Of a stretch of 64,000 nt of DNA, positions 22,466-33,897 are shown piece after piece. Where the stretch lies: the NCBI GenBank assembly GCA_019188255.1, contig JAETXT010000012.1:744001-808000 (forward strand), given 5' to 3'. This DNA is from Verticillium longisporum. Its lineage: Eukaryota > Ascomycota > Sordariomycetes > Glomerellales > Plectosphaerellaceae. A program made the position numbers and the translations under genes. Position 1 is the first letter of the stretch, and each line of letters opens with the position of its first letter. Below the pieces are notes generated by a model that was not told the DNA's origin, did no database searches, and saw only the letters and a list, made by a program, of their open reading frames with translations.

Positions 22466-23279
22466 GTGGTCGAACGAAGGGATAATCATTCAAGCGCCAA
22501 TCACGATCATGATCTGCAAATGAGATGATGGGCATACATTGGAGGGTTCTCCTGGAGATAGAGCGGATTGGCATCATAAAAAACTGAAGCTAAGCCTCAG
22601 TTCACCATTCATCAAATGTGTGCTGCTTTGGAGCCGACTTCCTAGGCTTCTTCCAAGTCCTTGTGACGAAGAGATTCTGGACACATCCGCCGGAAGCCGC
22701 AGACAGGAAAAGATGAGGGAACTAAACCGTAACCCTTCCGTCACGGTGTAGTCTGGACCAGCCGTCGGAAAGGGCAGAGAGGACAGAAGTCTCGTGGTAT
22801 GCTGGCAGAGAAGCTTGTTTCTTGGACGATCAAGAGAAATCCTGCTCACGTAATAGTCCACGGAATGCCCATGGTCCCTTCGTTGTGGTGTGCTGAGAGT
22901 GGAGACATCGGCTAAGGCAGCTACGCAGGCCTTGTAGTTTAATATTGAGCATTCAACTGTGACCTCCCCCTAGGTTCGTGCTCGGCGATACATCCTCTAC
23001 GCCAGTGCCGACGTACTAAACGAAGTTCGAAATATCAGAGTCAGTCTGCGGGATCGAGATGGAGGCCAGATACACGTTTATTAGAGTACTGACTGCATGC
23101 AGCCTTAAGTAGATGATTTGCGTTGCGGTGATCTTCTTTGTTGCTCATATTGAGATTTGATTATACGACCGTGGCGGGTGGCTTCAACCCGCCCTAGGTG
23201 TGGAAAGGGGCATAAAGCACCTTACTGTCCGCCCAGTTCTCTAGAACCACCGATCCTTAGATATCTCAAGCTTTGCATC
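22466..23279. other. Intergenic, no supported gene
   Basis: Nothing recognisable was found on either strand. The segment before 23280 should contain the promoter of the next gene. Confidence 0.35.
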
Positions 23280-24576
23280 ATGGATGCCCAGAAGAGAAAG
23301 CGACAGGGCCCACGCCTTACCAGTCAAGAAAGACTCATCCGTCCGCACCCCAGTGATACATCATCATCTTCTGATGACGCATTGTCTTCTGATGAGCGGT
23401 CATTCAAACGACGGAAAGTGAAATGGAAAGTGAATGAGTCGAAGCGAGCAAGTGACAACGATAAAGGCAAGCAGGTTCCCGCCATTGTGCCCACGTTGAA
23501 GTTTCAAAAGACTGGTGGAGCCGTGAAGCTCCTACCAGTGTCAACGCAAGTGCCGGATTGTCTCCCGTCCAAGATCAAAACAGATGGGGCAACGGCTGCT
23601 TCTCCCGTTTCTCTACTGAAATCGCTTCGCGGTTGGACCATCAAGGGCAGCAACGGCGCCAGTTCATCTGTAAACACAAACACGTATCACAACACGAAGA
23701 AATCTTCAATGTTTAGACTCGGCATGGCAGTAAGATCTGCCCGTCCTGTTTCTTGTTGACTTGCTGACACGCTAGACCACGGAGGACCAGACCCGTCTGA
23801 GTAAACAAAATGTTGACGATGTCTTGAATATCATCACTTGTCAGCACCAACAGAGAATCAGTGTTCTGGATCAAAACACGAAAGTGTTCCCGGAATCCAA
23901 CTTGACTCTTTTGCCCGTCTTTCAAGACGGTCAATGGGCTCTCGGCTACTACTCAGCAGCCGGGCTGACCGTGTACGAATCACTTCCCGACTTGTCCAGG
24001 CGCGAGGCCATGATAGAATATTTTCAAGACTACCACAAGACACAACCCGGCTTGCTCGTCACAATTTCAGCTCCGCTGATCCGCCCGAAGTTTCACGATT
24101 CCGGTGTGTACCTCCTGGTCACGGCTATTCTCCTCATAGCAGAGTGCGACCTCCCGAGCAGCATTGACTACGGCTTCTGGAAAGAGGTGTTGAAGCATAT
24201 TTTTCTATCCCATGTAGGTTACCAAATCATCGCCCAGCCCATTTTCTCAAACACGCCGTCGTCAAGTGGTTGCTCGGACATGACCCACTTTGGACTGTCA
24301 GCTAGGGTTTCGCCAGACTGCCCGGGATGCTTCTTGCATGACAATCGGAAGGTGCGCATCAAAGGCCCCAGCCTGGAAGTGGTGCCAAAGTACCGTCAGT
24401 CGTTGCAGTCGGCTGAGAAGGCTTGCCACGCACTGTACAAGTTGACAAAGATATCATCGAAGAAAGGTGCGCGTGTTGCCAATGAAAACAGCCGCCGAAT
24501 TATGCAAGCACTGCAGTTCGCCAAGTTGTCCAAGAGTTGCCTGCAGGCGGAAGTTGACAGGCTTCAATCACGTTAG
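23280..24576 (+). CDS. Ulp1/C48-protease-like protein with substituted catalytic positions
   Basis: Two exons (23280-23729 and 23776-24576; intron GTAAGA...CTAG) give 416 residues. The N-terminal third is a Ser-rich, basic, probably disordered nuclear-type region (FKRRKVKWKV). The rest follows the layout of fungal Ulp1-like (peptidase C48) domains: VDDVLNIITCQHQQRISVLD, then LLPVFQDGQWALGYYS, YESLPDLSRR and PKFHDSGVYLLVTAILL. In active members these read ..H-W.., Y-D-S-L-P and D-C-G-V. Here the His, Asp and Cys positions appear to be Gln, Glu and Ser. If this alignment is right the protein cannot be a cysteine protease and may only bind SUMO or a partner. It sits directly upstream of the DUF3435 gene, in the same orientation. 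The family call is from pattern, not from a search. Confidence 0.6.
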
Positions 24577-25490
24577 GATGACTGACGGCCTTCAAAGCAA
24601 ATGCAAGAGGGGATATGGGTCTCCCTTCCGCTATCCCCTACTGAGATGATGTGGGTGTGGGCGGAGCCTAGGTGCCCGTGTGAGAGAAAAGATTAACTTG
24701 ATGCACACAATGTTCCCTACCCTTCGCCTCAAATTCGTGAACGAAATTAGACGACGATGTTGATCCTATGGAATTATTTCGCGAGAGAAAGTAGCTATGA
24801 TTGGTATAGGGATTTACTCTAGTATAAATAGACATGAGTATTAAACATTGGCGACGAAGTGTTTCGAGGCGTAAAAATGATGCAGGATATATGTACGTTA
24901 AAAACAAAACCAGATCGGCAAGCCTCGTATCAAATATTCCCTGCTGGCCATAAGTAATTGAATTCACGGTCCAGCCCCCGCTATGCGCCATATTGGCGGA
25001 TGCTGGCTCGCAGATGAGACAGAATACTGAACCGCGTTGGAAAGCACTAGTCACTCAAATCGCCTAGACGGGGGTGAAGTGTGGCACCATCCAAAAATCG
25101 TTTAACCCATTTCGCTACCCGGTCTCAAGCCTCGCGGCATCTCAACAGCTTCATGCTTGCCGATTTTAGAGGATGAAGTCGTTCAGTCTACTCTATGTTG
25201 CTATTGACTCGGCTTTGGAATACTCACTTAGGCAGATGATGGAAGTCTCGACCGCCGTGTCACGGCCGCCCGCGGATCAAAGTGGGCCGAGGCCTGCCAG
25301 TGGTAATGGCCTTATTACCTTTGAAGATTATTTTACGCCATAAAAGGCGGCAACGCCTTTCGACCCCCTTCACTTCATTTTCACATCCGCTGTGGCCGAC
25401 CCTCTGATGATCCCACCGTGAACACCCACGCCTGCCCTTTGCCATCCCTCGTCAGCGAACCTGTCGGTACCCACGCAGCGACCGTCCGAA
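24577..25490. other. AT-richer spacer before the DUF3435 gene
   Basis: No gene is supported. If the DUF3435 gene is a Starship captain, the 5' end of the element would be expected in or near this stretch. I could not identify a terminal repeat or target site. Confidence 0.35.
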
Positions 25491-25503
25491 TGGCTTCGCG
25501 CCG

Positions 25504-28108
25504 TTGTACCGCTGCTCGCCGGCCCGGAGCGAATGGCCCCCTGACAACAATCATGCAGACTTTCTCAACCTTGTCGCTCAGCGGGAGGCCGACGGCCGCG
25601 TGTCCAATCGCCCCCTACCTTTGTCGGTTGAGGAACATGCCGCGCACAGAAAACGACTCGAGAGCGTTCGCTTTATTAAACCGAAATTCGCCGACGAGAC
25701 CGAGATCAATATGTCTGGCATGTTGGGGAAAGGGAAACCGTAAGTTCTGCAGCGTTGTCATGCTGGCTCGGCTTGACGTCAGCCTACTTACTTTGTCCTT
25801 CCAGGTAGTGCGCCGAGACGAACGTTGGAGACTGGAGGGCTACGATCAAGAACCTGACATGCGAACTAACGATGGACTTCTTCCTGTTCGTCTGTGGCAA
25901 CTATAACGTCAAGTCATGGGGAACATCACATGTATACATCCGACAGTTTCAGCAGCTGTACACCACCATCGCCGGCCGTTACGTCGATAGGAATGATGCC
26001 AAGGAGGTCTACAAGGTACGGGCACTACTGCACTGATTTCATGAAACCGGCTTGCTAATACTTCATCAGTACCACCGTCAAGTATTGGTCCCACGCTTTG
26101 GCCTCCGCGAACCAAACGTGAATGGTAAACCTGTGGTTGGTGCAGACGAGGTGCGGGTTCTCCTCACGTTCAACATAGCCTATGACACTAGCATCTTTCC
26201 TGGCGAGCGTCACCGGCTTAATCAAGCCTGTTGCTACCTCATTCTGAGCTATACTGGCGCCAGGATCGCCGAGCTAGTTCACAACCAGCGGCAGCGACCT
26301 CAAGACGGCTCTATGGAAGAGCTTTTTGGCCTCAAGGTTGTCCCGTCGGAAGGACGACAGACCATCAGTGAAAGTGCCGACAAGGACGAAGGAGGAGAAT
26401 CTGAAGTCGCACAAGATGAAGAGTCCCTGCGCCTAGACGAGATCCCCTGCACGCAGACCACAGGGCGCGGACGCCCAAAAGCCCTCTGCTACGAGGACAT
26501 TTCCATGATGATTGTCGAGCACCCGGTGACGCGTCGAGCCATCCCGGTCATGTCGATCAAGTTTGTTCACCATAAGGGATCAGACAACAAGCCAAAACCG
26601 TAAGTGTCTAGCTCTCAGGCATTGTCGTCACACCATGCTGTCGTTAACAGAGGCTAGCACCATCTTCTCCTTCACGCCCACCAGGGAGTTAATATTTTGT
26701 CCCGTCAGCATCATGATCGCCCTCGCGCTGCATGACCAGGCTTTCGACGCGCCGAGCTTGACGAACGCTACACGGGTCCTCGGGACGAAGAACTGGGGTT
26801 CCACTAAATGCACTCCGCTCCGGTGGAAGGAAGACGTGAAGAAGATTCCTGTTTTTCGGCGCTTCGGGCGTGGTGGAGACCTGTCCAAGACCGAGGACAT
26901 GCTGCACAGCAAATTCAGAGACGACCTTGGTCGACAAAGTCTGGACGCTGGGTTCGAGCAGCGCTGGACGGCCAAGATCTTCCGCAGAGGAGCGTCTGAT
27001 GCGGCTAATGGTATATTAGAACTTTCCCCGGGCGTCTGAAAGTGGACCGCAACTGATAAGGGGTTCTCAGGAAATGCGCCTGACGTAGTACGCGATCAAA
27101 TGATGCGCCACGATTCGAAGTTCGCCACATTTCACGGCGCCTACCTCAACGAGAGGGTTCAGTTCGACTTGCAAAACACGTTTCTGGAAGAAGAGACTGA
27201 AGATCAATTGTACCGCTTGTTCGCGCACGTCAGCCTGGCCCGTGATCCTCGGGCGAAGCGAGATATGGTCCCGGCAGAGGTGTGGGCGAATCTCCCCCGA
27301 CCCAGAGATTGTTGAGCTGCAACAAGAGCGGACGGCGCTAAAGCAGTGGTCGTATCAAATTCGAGGCCACAAGTATGAAGTCAAGATCCGCCAGCTCACA
27401 GAGACAATCAGGACGATGCGAGTAGGGCGTGAGGCCAAGATTGTAGACCAATATCGGAAACATTACTTCTACAACCGGCCAACCTGGAACATCGAGAGGC
27501 AAGCGCGAGACGAGGAGGAAGAGGAGTATGTCGAGCCAGCGATTGACCTCGAGATTCCCGACCGGGCCCGGCTCGCCGAGATTTTATGCAAGCAGCCCAA
27601 GGATCTGAGTGAGACGGAAGTTCACCAGCTACGAATCGAGGCTATTAACACAATGGTGGCGTTATGCGATAGGCGGGAGACGATCAAGCGCGAACGCTTA
27701 CGAACCCGACCGCAGATGAACATATCCATCAAGCAGGAGACGCCTAAACACCTGAGCAAGATGATTTCCCTACTAATGGACCCGACTCAGTGCCCGAGCT
27801 GCATTGGCGATGAGCGGCTTTCCTCCGGGCAGCGGACATTCAAGTATTGTCGCCCCGTGGTCAGAAATGACCATTTTGATGACCATCATTTGGAAGAACG
27901 GGAGCTCGCTGAGCAACGTGGCGAGCCGATACGCTGCGACCACCCGAAGTGTAGGAAGGAAAAGTTCCAGCACTTGGACCACTTTCGGAACCATGTCCAC
28001 TCTGTACATGGTGTCCCGCTCAGGTCGTCGGAGCAGGTGGAGTTGAGGCGTCAAAAGAAGGTCAGGAAGCGGCAGATGGTGAGCATTGTAAGACAGAAGA
28101 TGTCTTAG
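25504..28108 (+). CDS. DUF3435 tyrosine recombinase, Starship-captain type (damaged)
   Basis: DUF3435 proteins are tyrosine recombinases; those at the 5' edge of Starships mobilise the element. The coding pieces show the N-terminal SVRFIKPKFADETEI, the first catalytic region YTGARIAELVHN, and the second region IFRRGA, VRDQMMRHDSKF and GAYLNERVQFDLQ, giving the expected Arg...Arg-His...Tyr set. A C-terminal C2H2-like zinc region (CDHPKCRKE...HFRNHVHSVH) follows. Introns fit at 25740-25804, 26016-26069, 26600-26657 and 27011-27070. Two lesions are visible: an in-frame TAG at 25806-25808 just after intron 1, and one C too many in the C5 run at 27294-27298. No ATG is evident in frame before 25504, so the true start is unknown. 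It is either a decayed captain or a captain misread at homopolymers. Confidence 0.82.
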
Positions 28109-29502
28109 GCGATGTGCTCACAATGCACCGAGGGCTGAGTCCGTTGCCGTCACGCTGAATTATCAGAGAAACGTCGATAATTCTTACTGAAGTGGGTGTT
28201 TTTTTGAGCGATTGCGGCATAATTATGTCTCGTGGAAATGGAAGAGGAAGGTTCAGGACGGTCATAACTAATTGTGTGAGTGACGTAATCTATTGGCTCT
28301 TCAAAGATCTCAGTTTATACTAGATCTAGAGAGATAGGAAACAGTACTATCGGGGTCTACGTGCCGAAATATTTGTCTTCGAGCCCCTTAAGAATCTCAG
28401 TCACGTCTACTACAACATTGTGCCCGCCCTGTACTGTTAATCGTTTGATTGGCCACTGCTATACTAGAGTTGTACCCTCTAATTGGGATGATTCATTTGG
28501 TGTCATTCTGGCGCTGGCCTGATATTGAGGTTTGGTTGTCTCGGGATTCTAGGCGGCTTGAGTTGTGAGGGGGAAAATATCCTGTTTCCCCTTACTCAAG
28601 AGGCTAACTAAATAGCTAGGGGTTCCTGCATTAGGTTGAATGACCTTCTTGGATGTTGGTTCTTTTCGGTCTTGAGAGCAGTCTTAACTGGCCAAATATC
28701 GCTGAGGGTCTCCTACTTCTGTCCTTCTCCCGAAATGAATTGAGAGTCCAGGGCGTTTCCGTCGCAGGTGGCGCGTGGTGTTGCGATATATGTGAAGCCT
28801 AGCATATGAGGACTGCAGGTCGTGAATACGACTATATATAGTAGCGAAGGCACACAAGGCACCTAGTGGTGCGACCTGTCTCATACTGACGAATATTACG
28901 CCGCGTTTGCCGCCCTGCCTTTGGAAGGCCGCGACTGGTTTGTCGGTTCCTTGGCTGACCGCCACGCACCAGACATCTGGATGCCCGCATCACTACTGAT
29001 TGCTGTCTTCATAAATGTGATGATGTAGGTCAAATTGCATACCCGGTAACTATGATGCTCTCGCAAGGGGGTAGAGACACAGGTGACAATACGTAATTGA
29101 TTCATTGAGACTGAAAACGCTGATGACGCTGATGACGCTGATGACGCTGATGACGCTGATGACGCTGATGACGCTGATGACGCTACGTGCAATGTCGCAC
29201 ATTCTGCTAGTGCAGCGTGGGGTATACTTTTGCCCCAAGGATCACGAGTAACCCGATGCCCACTCCAGAAAGCCTGCCAAGCCATGCCCTATATTATACC
29301 CCATGGGGACGATATCTTCGATGCTAGCTTCACCCACGAAGAAGAGATCCATCATAGAGCTCTGTGGTGGGCTCCACATCCCATCTTCCCTGCTCAACCT
29401 GTAGCCCGCTGTGGCCGTCGTGTTGAGAACGTCTTGTCTGAACAGTCGTTCTGGTTCCGCAACGGTGTCTATGGCCAGTGATCTGCTGCTCCGTCTCCAT
29501 GA
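28109..29502. other. AT-rich intergenic with a 9-bp minisatellite
   Basis: No supported gene was found. The only clear structure is the GATGACGCT array at 29122-29184. Confidence 0.4.
29122..29184. repeat. 9-bp minisatellite, 7 perfect copies
   Basis: GATGACGCT is repeated seven times without mismatch, with a partial copy before it. It would encode Ala-Ser-Ser or Asp-Asp-Ala if translated, but no gene around it is convincing. Confidence 0.95.
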
Positions 29503-29976
29503 TCATGTGTGCAGGCACCCATAAGCAGACCTCAGAAGTCTGTATGAGTCTGCGATGATTGCTGAGTTGGAACTGGCAGCATCAGACATTCGGCGCGAGT
29601 GCGTCGTACCCAGCCGCCCGGCCGGGACGGAACGTCTGGCTCGCACGAGCCTGCCCTCCGACTTGAAGCTAAAATCGTCGAACCACGTCGTGATGCCTTC
29701 CAGCTCATCATCGTCAGAGCCGTGCATGGGGTCCCAACTGTCCGAGACGAAGTCGCCGGCCCCGCCAAGGACAGCAACTTGAAAGGCCGTCCAGTCCAAG
29801 GTCTTATCGGGCATGACGTCTGCGTAGAGAACAAAGCCAGCGTTGAGGATGCGAATGCGGCCGTGGCGGAACGTCGGCATTTTCATGCTGTAGGGTGTCC
29901 ATCGAAGATAGAGAGCGTCGCCATCGTCGGAGGGTGCAACCCTGTGCGTAGGCCAAGTCGGCTCCGCTGTTGGCAT
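29503..29976 (-). CDS. Hypothetical protein, low support
   Basis: The frame has protein-like composition (RHGRIRILNAGFVLYADVMP, FDDFSFKSEGRLVRARRSVP) and is more natural than the other frames of this stretch, but no family or clear start was recognised. It may be an exon of a longer gene. Confidence 0.3.
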   Translation of the reverse strand: MPTAEPTWPTHRVAPSDDGDALYLRWTPYSMKMPTFRHGRIRILNAGFVLYADVMPDKTLDWTAFQVAVLGGAGDFVSDSWDPMHGSDDDELEGITTWFDDFSFKSEGRLVRARRSVPAGRLGTTHSRRMSDAASSNSAIIADSYRLLRSAYGCLHT

Positions 29977-30651
29977 TCGCAGCCGTCTTCGACAACTCGT
30001 CTCCCGGGGAACCCCACAGCACCAATAACCGCTGCTAGCTAGCCCGATGAGAGGATGGGCTGGTATGATCTCATCAGCCTTGATCTTTTCGCAGCCATCT
30101 AACGATGTTCGCCACGTCGTGGAGTGTTCGGTTGTGACAAGATTCCGTTTTCCTGCTCTCTTTGCGATTAAAGTGGTAGACGTGCTGACAGCGCTCGCGA
30201 TGAGGCAATGTGTCAGAAGGGTAGGCTTTACAGGGGTTGGTGGTAACCGCAGCAGGGCTGACAGGCTGTAGGCAAAGAATCAATCTTGGAGAAACAGTGT
30301 AGAGACAGTTCGGTGTATACAGAACCCTAATTAAATTATCCCTTTGTTCTTCTCTTTAGGAGTAATAATACGTCCAAGACCTCGTCCCAACGAGTCGCTC
30401 GACGGCCAGCTTATTACAGTGAGGTACTCTCGAACATTGCTGGGTCAGAATCATCCCCCAATCCAACTGTTGGTTTTTTACGAGAATTTCATCAGGCCAG
30501 TCTTCCATCTCAGCCTTTAGAATAAATAGCATCGTCTCTGAAGTCACCGATAGCCGTGACGAACAGTCAAGGGGCTCTATGATATCAAACCTAATTTTGA
30601 GTTGTAGGTCAGTTTTCGAAACATAAGGCCAATCTTCGATGCGTGGGTCTC
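29977..30651. other. Intergenic, no supported gene
   Basis: Nothing recognisable was found on either strand. Confidence 0.3.
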
Positions 30652-31223
30652 TTACAGATCTTCGAATAAGATGTCTACTTCATCATTTATGGACACAGTC
30701 CCAAGCTCCATATAACTTTCGGTTGCCTTGAATTTTGGGACTTCGACATCGCGATCACCGTGACCAGGTTTCGATAGGAGGAGTCGATTGGGGCCATCTG
30801 AGGTAAGGAAGTGGTCGACATCTTGATCTAAATCGATTTCCCTCATCCACCTGATGACCCTTACCTTTGCCTCTGCGGACTGCAAAGCGGGGAATTGGAA
30901 AAAATTCCCAAGAGGGAAACGCGACGTTTAAGCTCGCAGTATTCTTTTCTCAAAGCGGCGAGCCGAGTGACACCTTGTTCAAGGTCATAGAAGCACTCTG
31001 CTGCAGCTTGGAAGCTCGCGTCGGCACAAGCAAAGCATACAGGTCGGTGGCCATCACATTTCGTACGTTTTTGGCGGCACGTAGAGCATGCCACAATGGT
31101 CAAAGGACCTCGCTTCTTAGGTATCGGGCTGGAATTGTCGAAGGGCGTACGTGACTGCTGGAATAGCGAATCGGCCGCTTTCCAATGGGCGGGAGCAGGC
31201 AAAATGCTTTTATAAGGTTTCAT
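30652..31223 (-). CDS. Zn2Cys6 DNA-binding protein (short)
   Basis: The ATG ending at 31223 leads to a zinc-cluster motif, ACSTCRQKRTKCDGHRPVC, followed by CADASFQAAAEC. This gives the C-x2-C-x6-C-x5-C-x2-C-x9-C spacing of fungal binuclear zinc regulators. A helix with ALRKEYCELKRRV follows. A second segment (30652-30879) with VRVIRWMREIDLDQDVDHFL would be joined in frame by removing 41 nt (30880-30920). That is short for an intron and its donor (GTTTCC) is weak, so an indel is also possible. At about 176 residues it lacks the long middle region of classical activators and may be a truncated or specialised regulator. Confidence 0.65.
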
Positions 31224-33027
31224 GAAGGTCGAGTACAGAATATGGGTTTTGACAAACTTGATTCATAGCTCAGTACCATAGGAATTGCATGAATGAGCAG
31301 GCGCTGTTTGTTCATGAAAATCTACAAGGAAGAAGCGGGGTTCGTGTTAATGAACTGACTGCAAGAAGACCTTCACGTGACTTTAGTAATTGGTGAACCA
31401 AGTATTGGATTGGGGGATCATGTGGATTTATGGCCACGTGATCGGACGAGCAGTAAATCCCATATACACTGAGCGCTGGAAGCACTTAGATAGACAGAAC
31501 TTACACACACGAACTAATCAAGCTACTTACACCACCGAATCTAGAATCCAGAACTCTCAGGCACAACCAAAGCTACGGACTGGGTTCACGTAAGCAGTGA
31601 AACACACTCAACAGTATTCAATTGTGACGTCAACCATCCCACCCCAACCAGAGCTTAAGCTAACCAAAAAAAAACATCAGCACCAGCGAGAACGAAACCT
31701 TCAGGAATCCCAAGCCACAAAAAGCTCCAGAACACGCCCCGAAAGGTCAATCAGATAGACTGCTGACTGTCGTGAAGCCCATAGCGACGCCGGCGCCATG
31801 GCGACCCGTGGAGGAGCGCAGCTTTCTTATATAGCCAGAATCGTGCTTATAGCCGGTGGAGTTGCTGGATATTGCCATTCTCTGTTATCCTAATACCCTT
31901 GCTTTCAGTCAGGCTCAGTCAAGGTCGAGTCCCAGGCGAAGTGGATGGCTACTTTCGTGAAGGTCCGGATCTGACGTCTGTAAGTATTGGGTTCCACTTT
32001 GATGTACCTGGTCAACATCGCACCTCCAGATCCTCATGGGCCGTGCTCAAAGACGACGAGACATAGTTTCTTGGCCACGCTAGTTCTGGAACCTCTGTAG
32101 GGGCTCCTCAATAAGGTCCAATTCTGGATCCCAAGCATACTGGCACTCGGATAGGTCGATATCCTCTTCACTTAGTCGTTGCGCGAGGCTTCCGCGCTGT
32201 CGTCCTTCCCCCGCTACCTCAAACGAACCCCCTGGCATATAGCAAGCATGGCCGCCAACCCCAAGCCCCGAGCTGAACCAATGCAGACCTAAAATAGCTG
32301 CGTCGTCGTAAATGGTGATTTGATAACGCTAAATGCCATGGTGGCAAGCCCAGGCAAACACGGGCATGAAGCTGTTAATCATGGCAGGGAGCGTTTTGAA
32401 GCAGGTGCGCAGGTGATGTAATGGAATTGTTTGGCATAACCGCATGTCAAATAGACTAAAGCTCCCCAAATCCTTGCTCCAGCAGAGTTTGTGAACGAGG
32501 AGCTACAAAGCTCTAGCCAGCCAAGAAAGAGAGGGCCGGCCACTTAAAGTGAACTCCCCCATGATTAAGCGCTCAGGTAGTGGTTAGAACGTGAAGCGAA
32601 TAGCTCAATGTAGGTGTGCTTGTTTCGCAATTGGGCGCGAAGCCGCCGCCTCCTGGCGGCAACACATGCGGTTCTACCAAAACAGAAGGGATTGGGGCAG
32701 AGAGACGGCGATGATACCATCTCGGCGCTTATATGATGTAGGCTGCGGGGCTATTAGTTACGTGTCGGATATCTGTACCATTTCGGGGCATCTCCCTGTC
32801 TACGGTCATGATAGAGCAACTACCGTCGCCGATTGACGCCCAACCTTCCCTCTGACCATTGTTGAAGCATATAAACTTGCTTGAGATTCCCAACCCTCTT
32901 TCTCAAATGTGGCTATTATCTCAATTTTTCAGAGATAGAAAATCTCAGCTCCCCCTCAGCCCTTGTCTTAATTGCCATCATTTCATCCTCCAGCAGAGTT
33001 CTTCGCTTCCCCAGCGCTTCTCAAATC
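31224..33027. other. Gene-poor region
   Basis: No gene is supported over 1.8 kb. A palindromic CACGTG (E-box/PHO-type) lies near 31435. The 100 bases before 33028 are probably the leader of the Doc-like gene. Confidence 0.35.
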
Positions 33028-33336
33028 ATGAAGCTTTATGAAACCCATGTCACTCGTGCCAGCCCGACGCAACTACCGCTACTGGAGTCCGCACTTTCCT
33101 CGTCACAGAACAACAAGTACTACCACGGCCAGGACGATATTTTTCAGCTAGCGGGAATCCTTGCAGCAAGAATTATCCTGAATCATGCTTATCAGGATGG
33201 CAACAAAAGGGCCGCGCTTCTGGCGGCAGACATGTTCCTGAAAATCAACGGATTCCATCTGCAGAAAAACCCGTTCGGCAGAGATGAGGTCAATAACGGT
33301 CTGAAAGATGCGCACGTAGCTGTCGCGGCGGATTAA
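33028..33336 (+). CDS. Fic/Doc-family protein, prematurely stopped
   Basis: Fic/Doc enzymes transfer a nucleotide or phosphate to target proteins. The residues around 53-61 (HAYQDGNKR) match the Fic core H-x-F/Y-x-D/E-G-N-K-R, where the His is catalytic. The surrounding helices (DDIFQLAGILAARII before, AALLAADMFLKINGF after) match the short Doc-type fold of bacterial death-on-curing proteins, which also occurs in fungi. The frame stops at TAA 33334-33336 after DAHVAVAAD, but the same frame runs on with family-like sequence to a TGA at 33439-33441. One base change therefore seems to have cut the last quarter. The Arg that usually ends the extended motif is absent. A bacterial origin by transfer is likely for the family. 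Confidence 0.75.
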   Translation: MKLYETHVTRASPTQLPLLESALSSSQNNKYYHGQDDIFQLAGILAARIILNHAYQDGNKRAALLAADMFLKINGFHLQKNPFGRDEVNNGLKDAHVAVAAD

Positions 33337-33897
33337 TGGACTGCCGACAACCAAGCGGAGCATTACAGAAGCATCGCGAAGCCTGTCAGCAAAATAAGTA
33401 GCGAAATTCAGCAATATGTCATAGCGGCCGAGCAACTTTGATGATGTTTGTTGCCCAGCAACTGAGGCGGCTCGCCACAAGCAGCAAAGGAGCGGTATGT
33501 AACATCCTGGGCAGGCGACGTGGAGCGGCGGCATAGGCAACTTGTAAGAACTAGAACACTTCATTAGGTTCGTGTGCGGGAGTGATGAACAGCTGCAAAG
33601 GAGATGAGTCGATGTATCAGGCCTGGCAACTACAACACGTATTCCTGGCTCATTTCTTATGAGATATATCTACTGCCGCTTGAGCTTCTCCAACGTATCC
33701 TTGAGCTCCTCAGCGCTATCCCTCGATGTCCGTTCAAAGGCTTCTGAAAAGATGATTAGATCTTCAGGGCAAAGCATCGAGATTTATACACTTACCTTCA
33801 AGAGTTCCATCAAGTGTTAGAGCATGCCAATTCCCCGAGAGCCAAAGCGTGGCCGGGCTGATATCGCCAGTCGTCTGGCGGGGAAGGTCTCAAGTGA
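33337..33897. other. Former 3' part of the Doc-like frame and spacer
   Basis: Bases 33337-33441 read in frame with the Doc-like gene after its stop. The remainder, up to the bZIP pseudogene, has no recognised content. Confidence 0.4.

Noticed and set aside
29122..29184. Possible CRISPR-like array
   Set aside because: The units are contiguous without spacers and the host is a fungus; it is a minisatellite.
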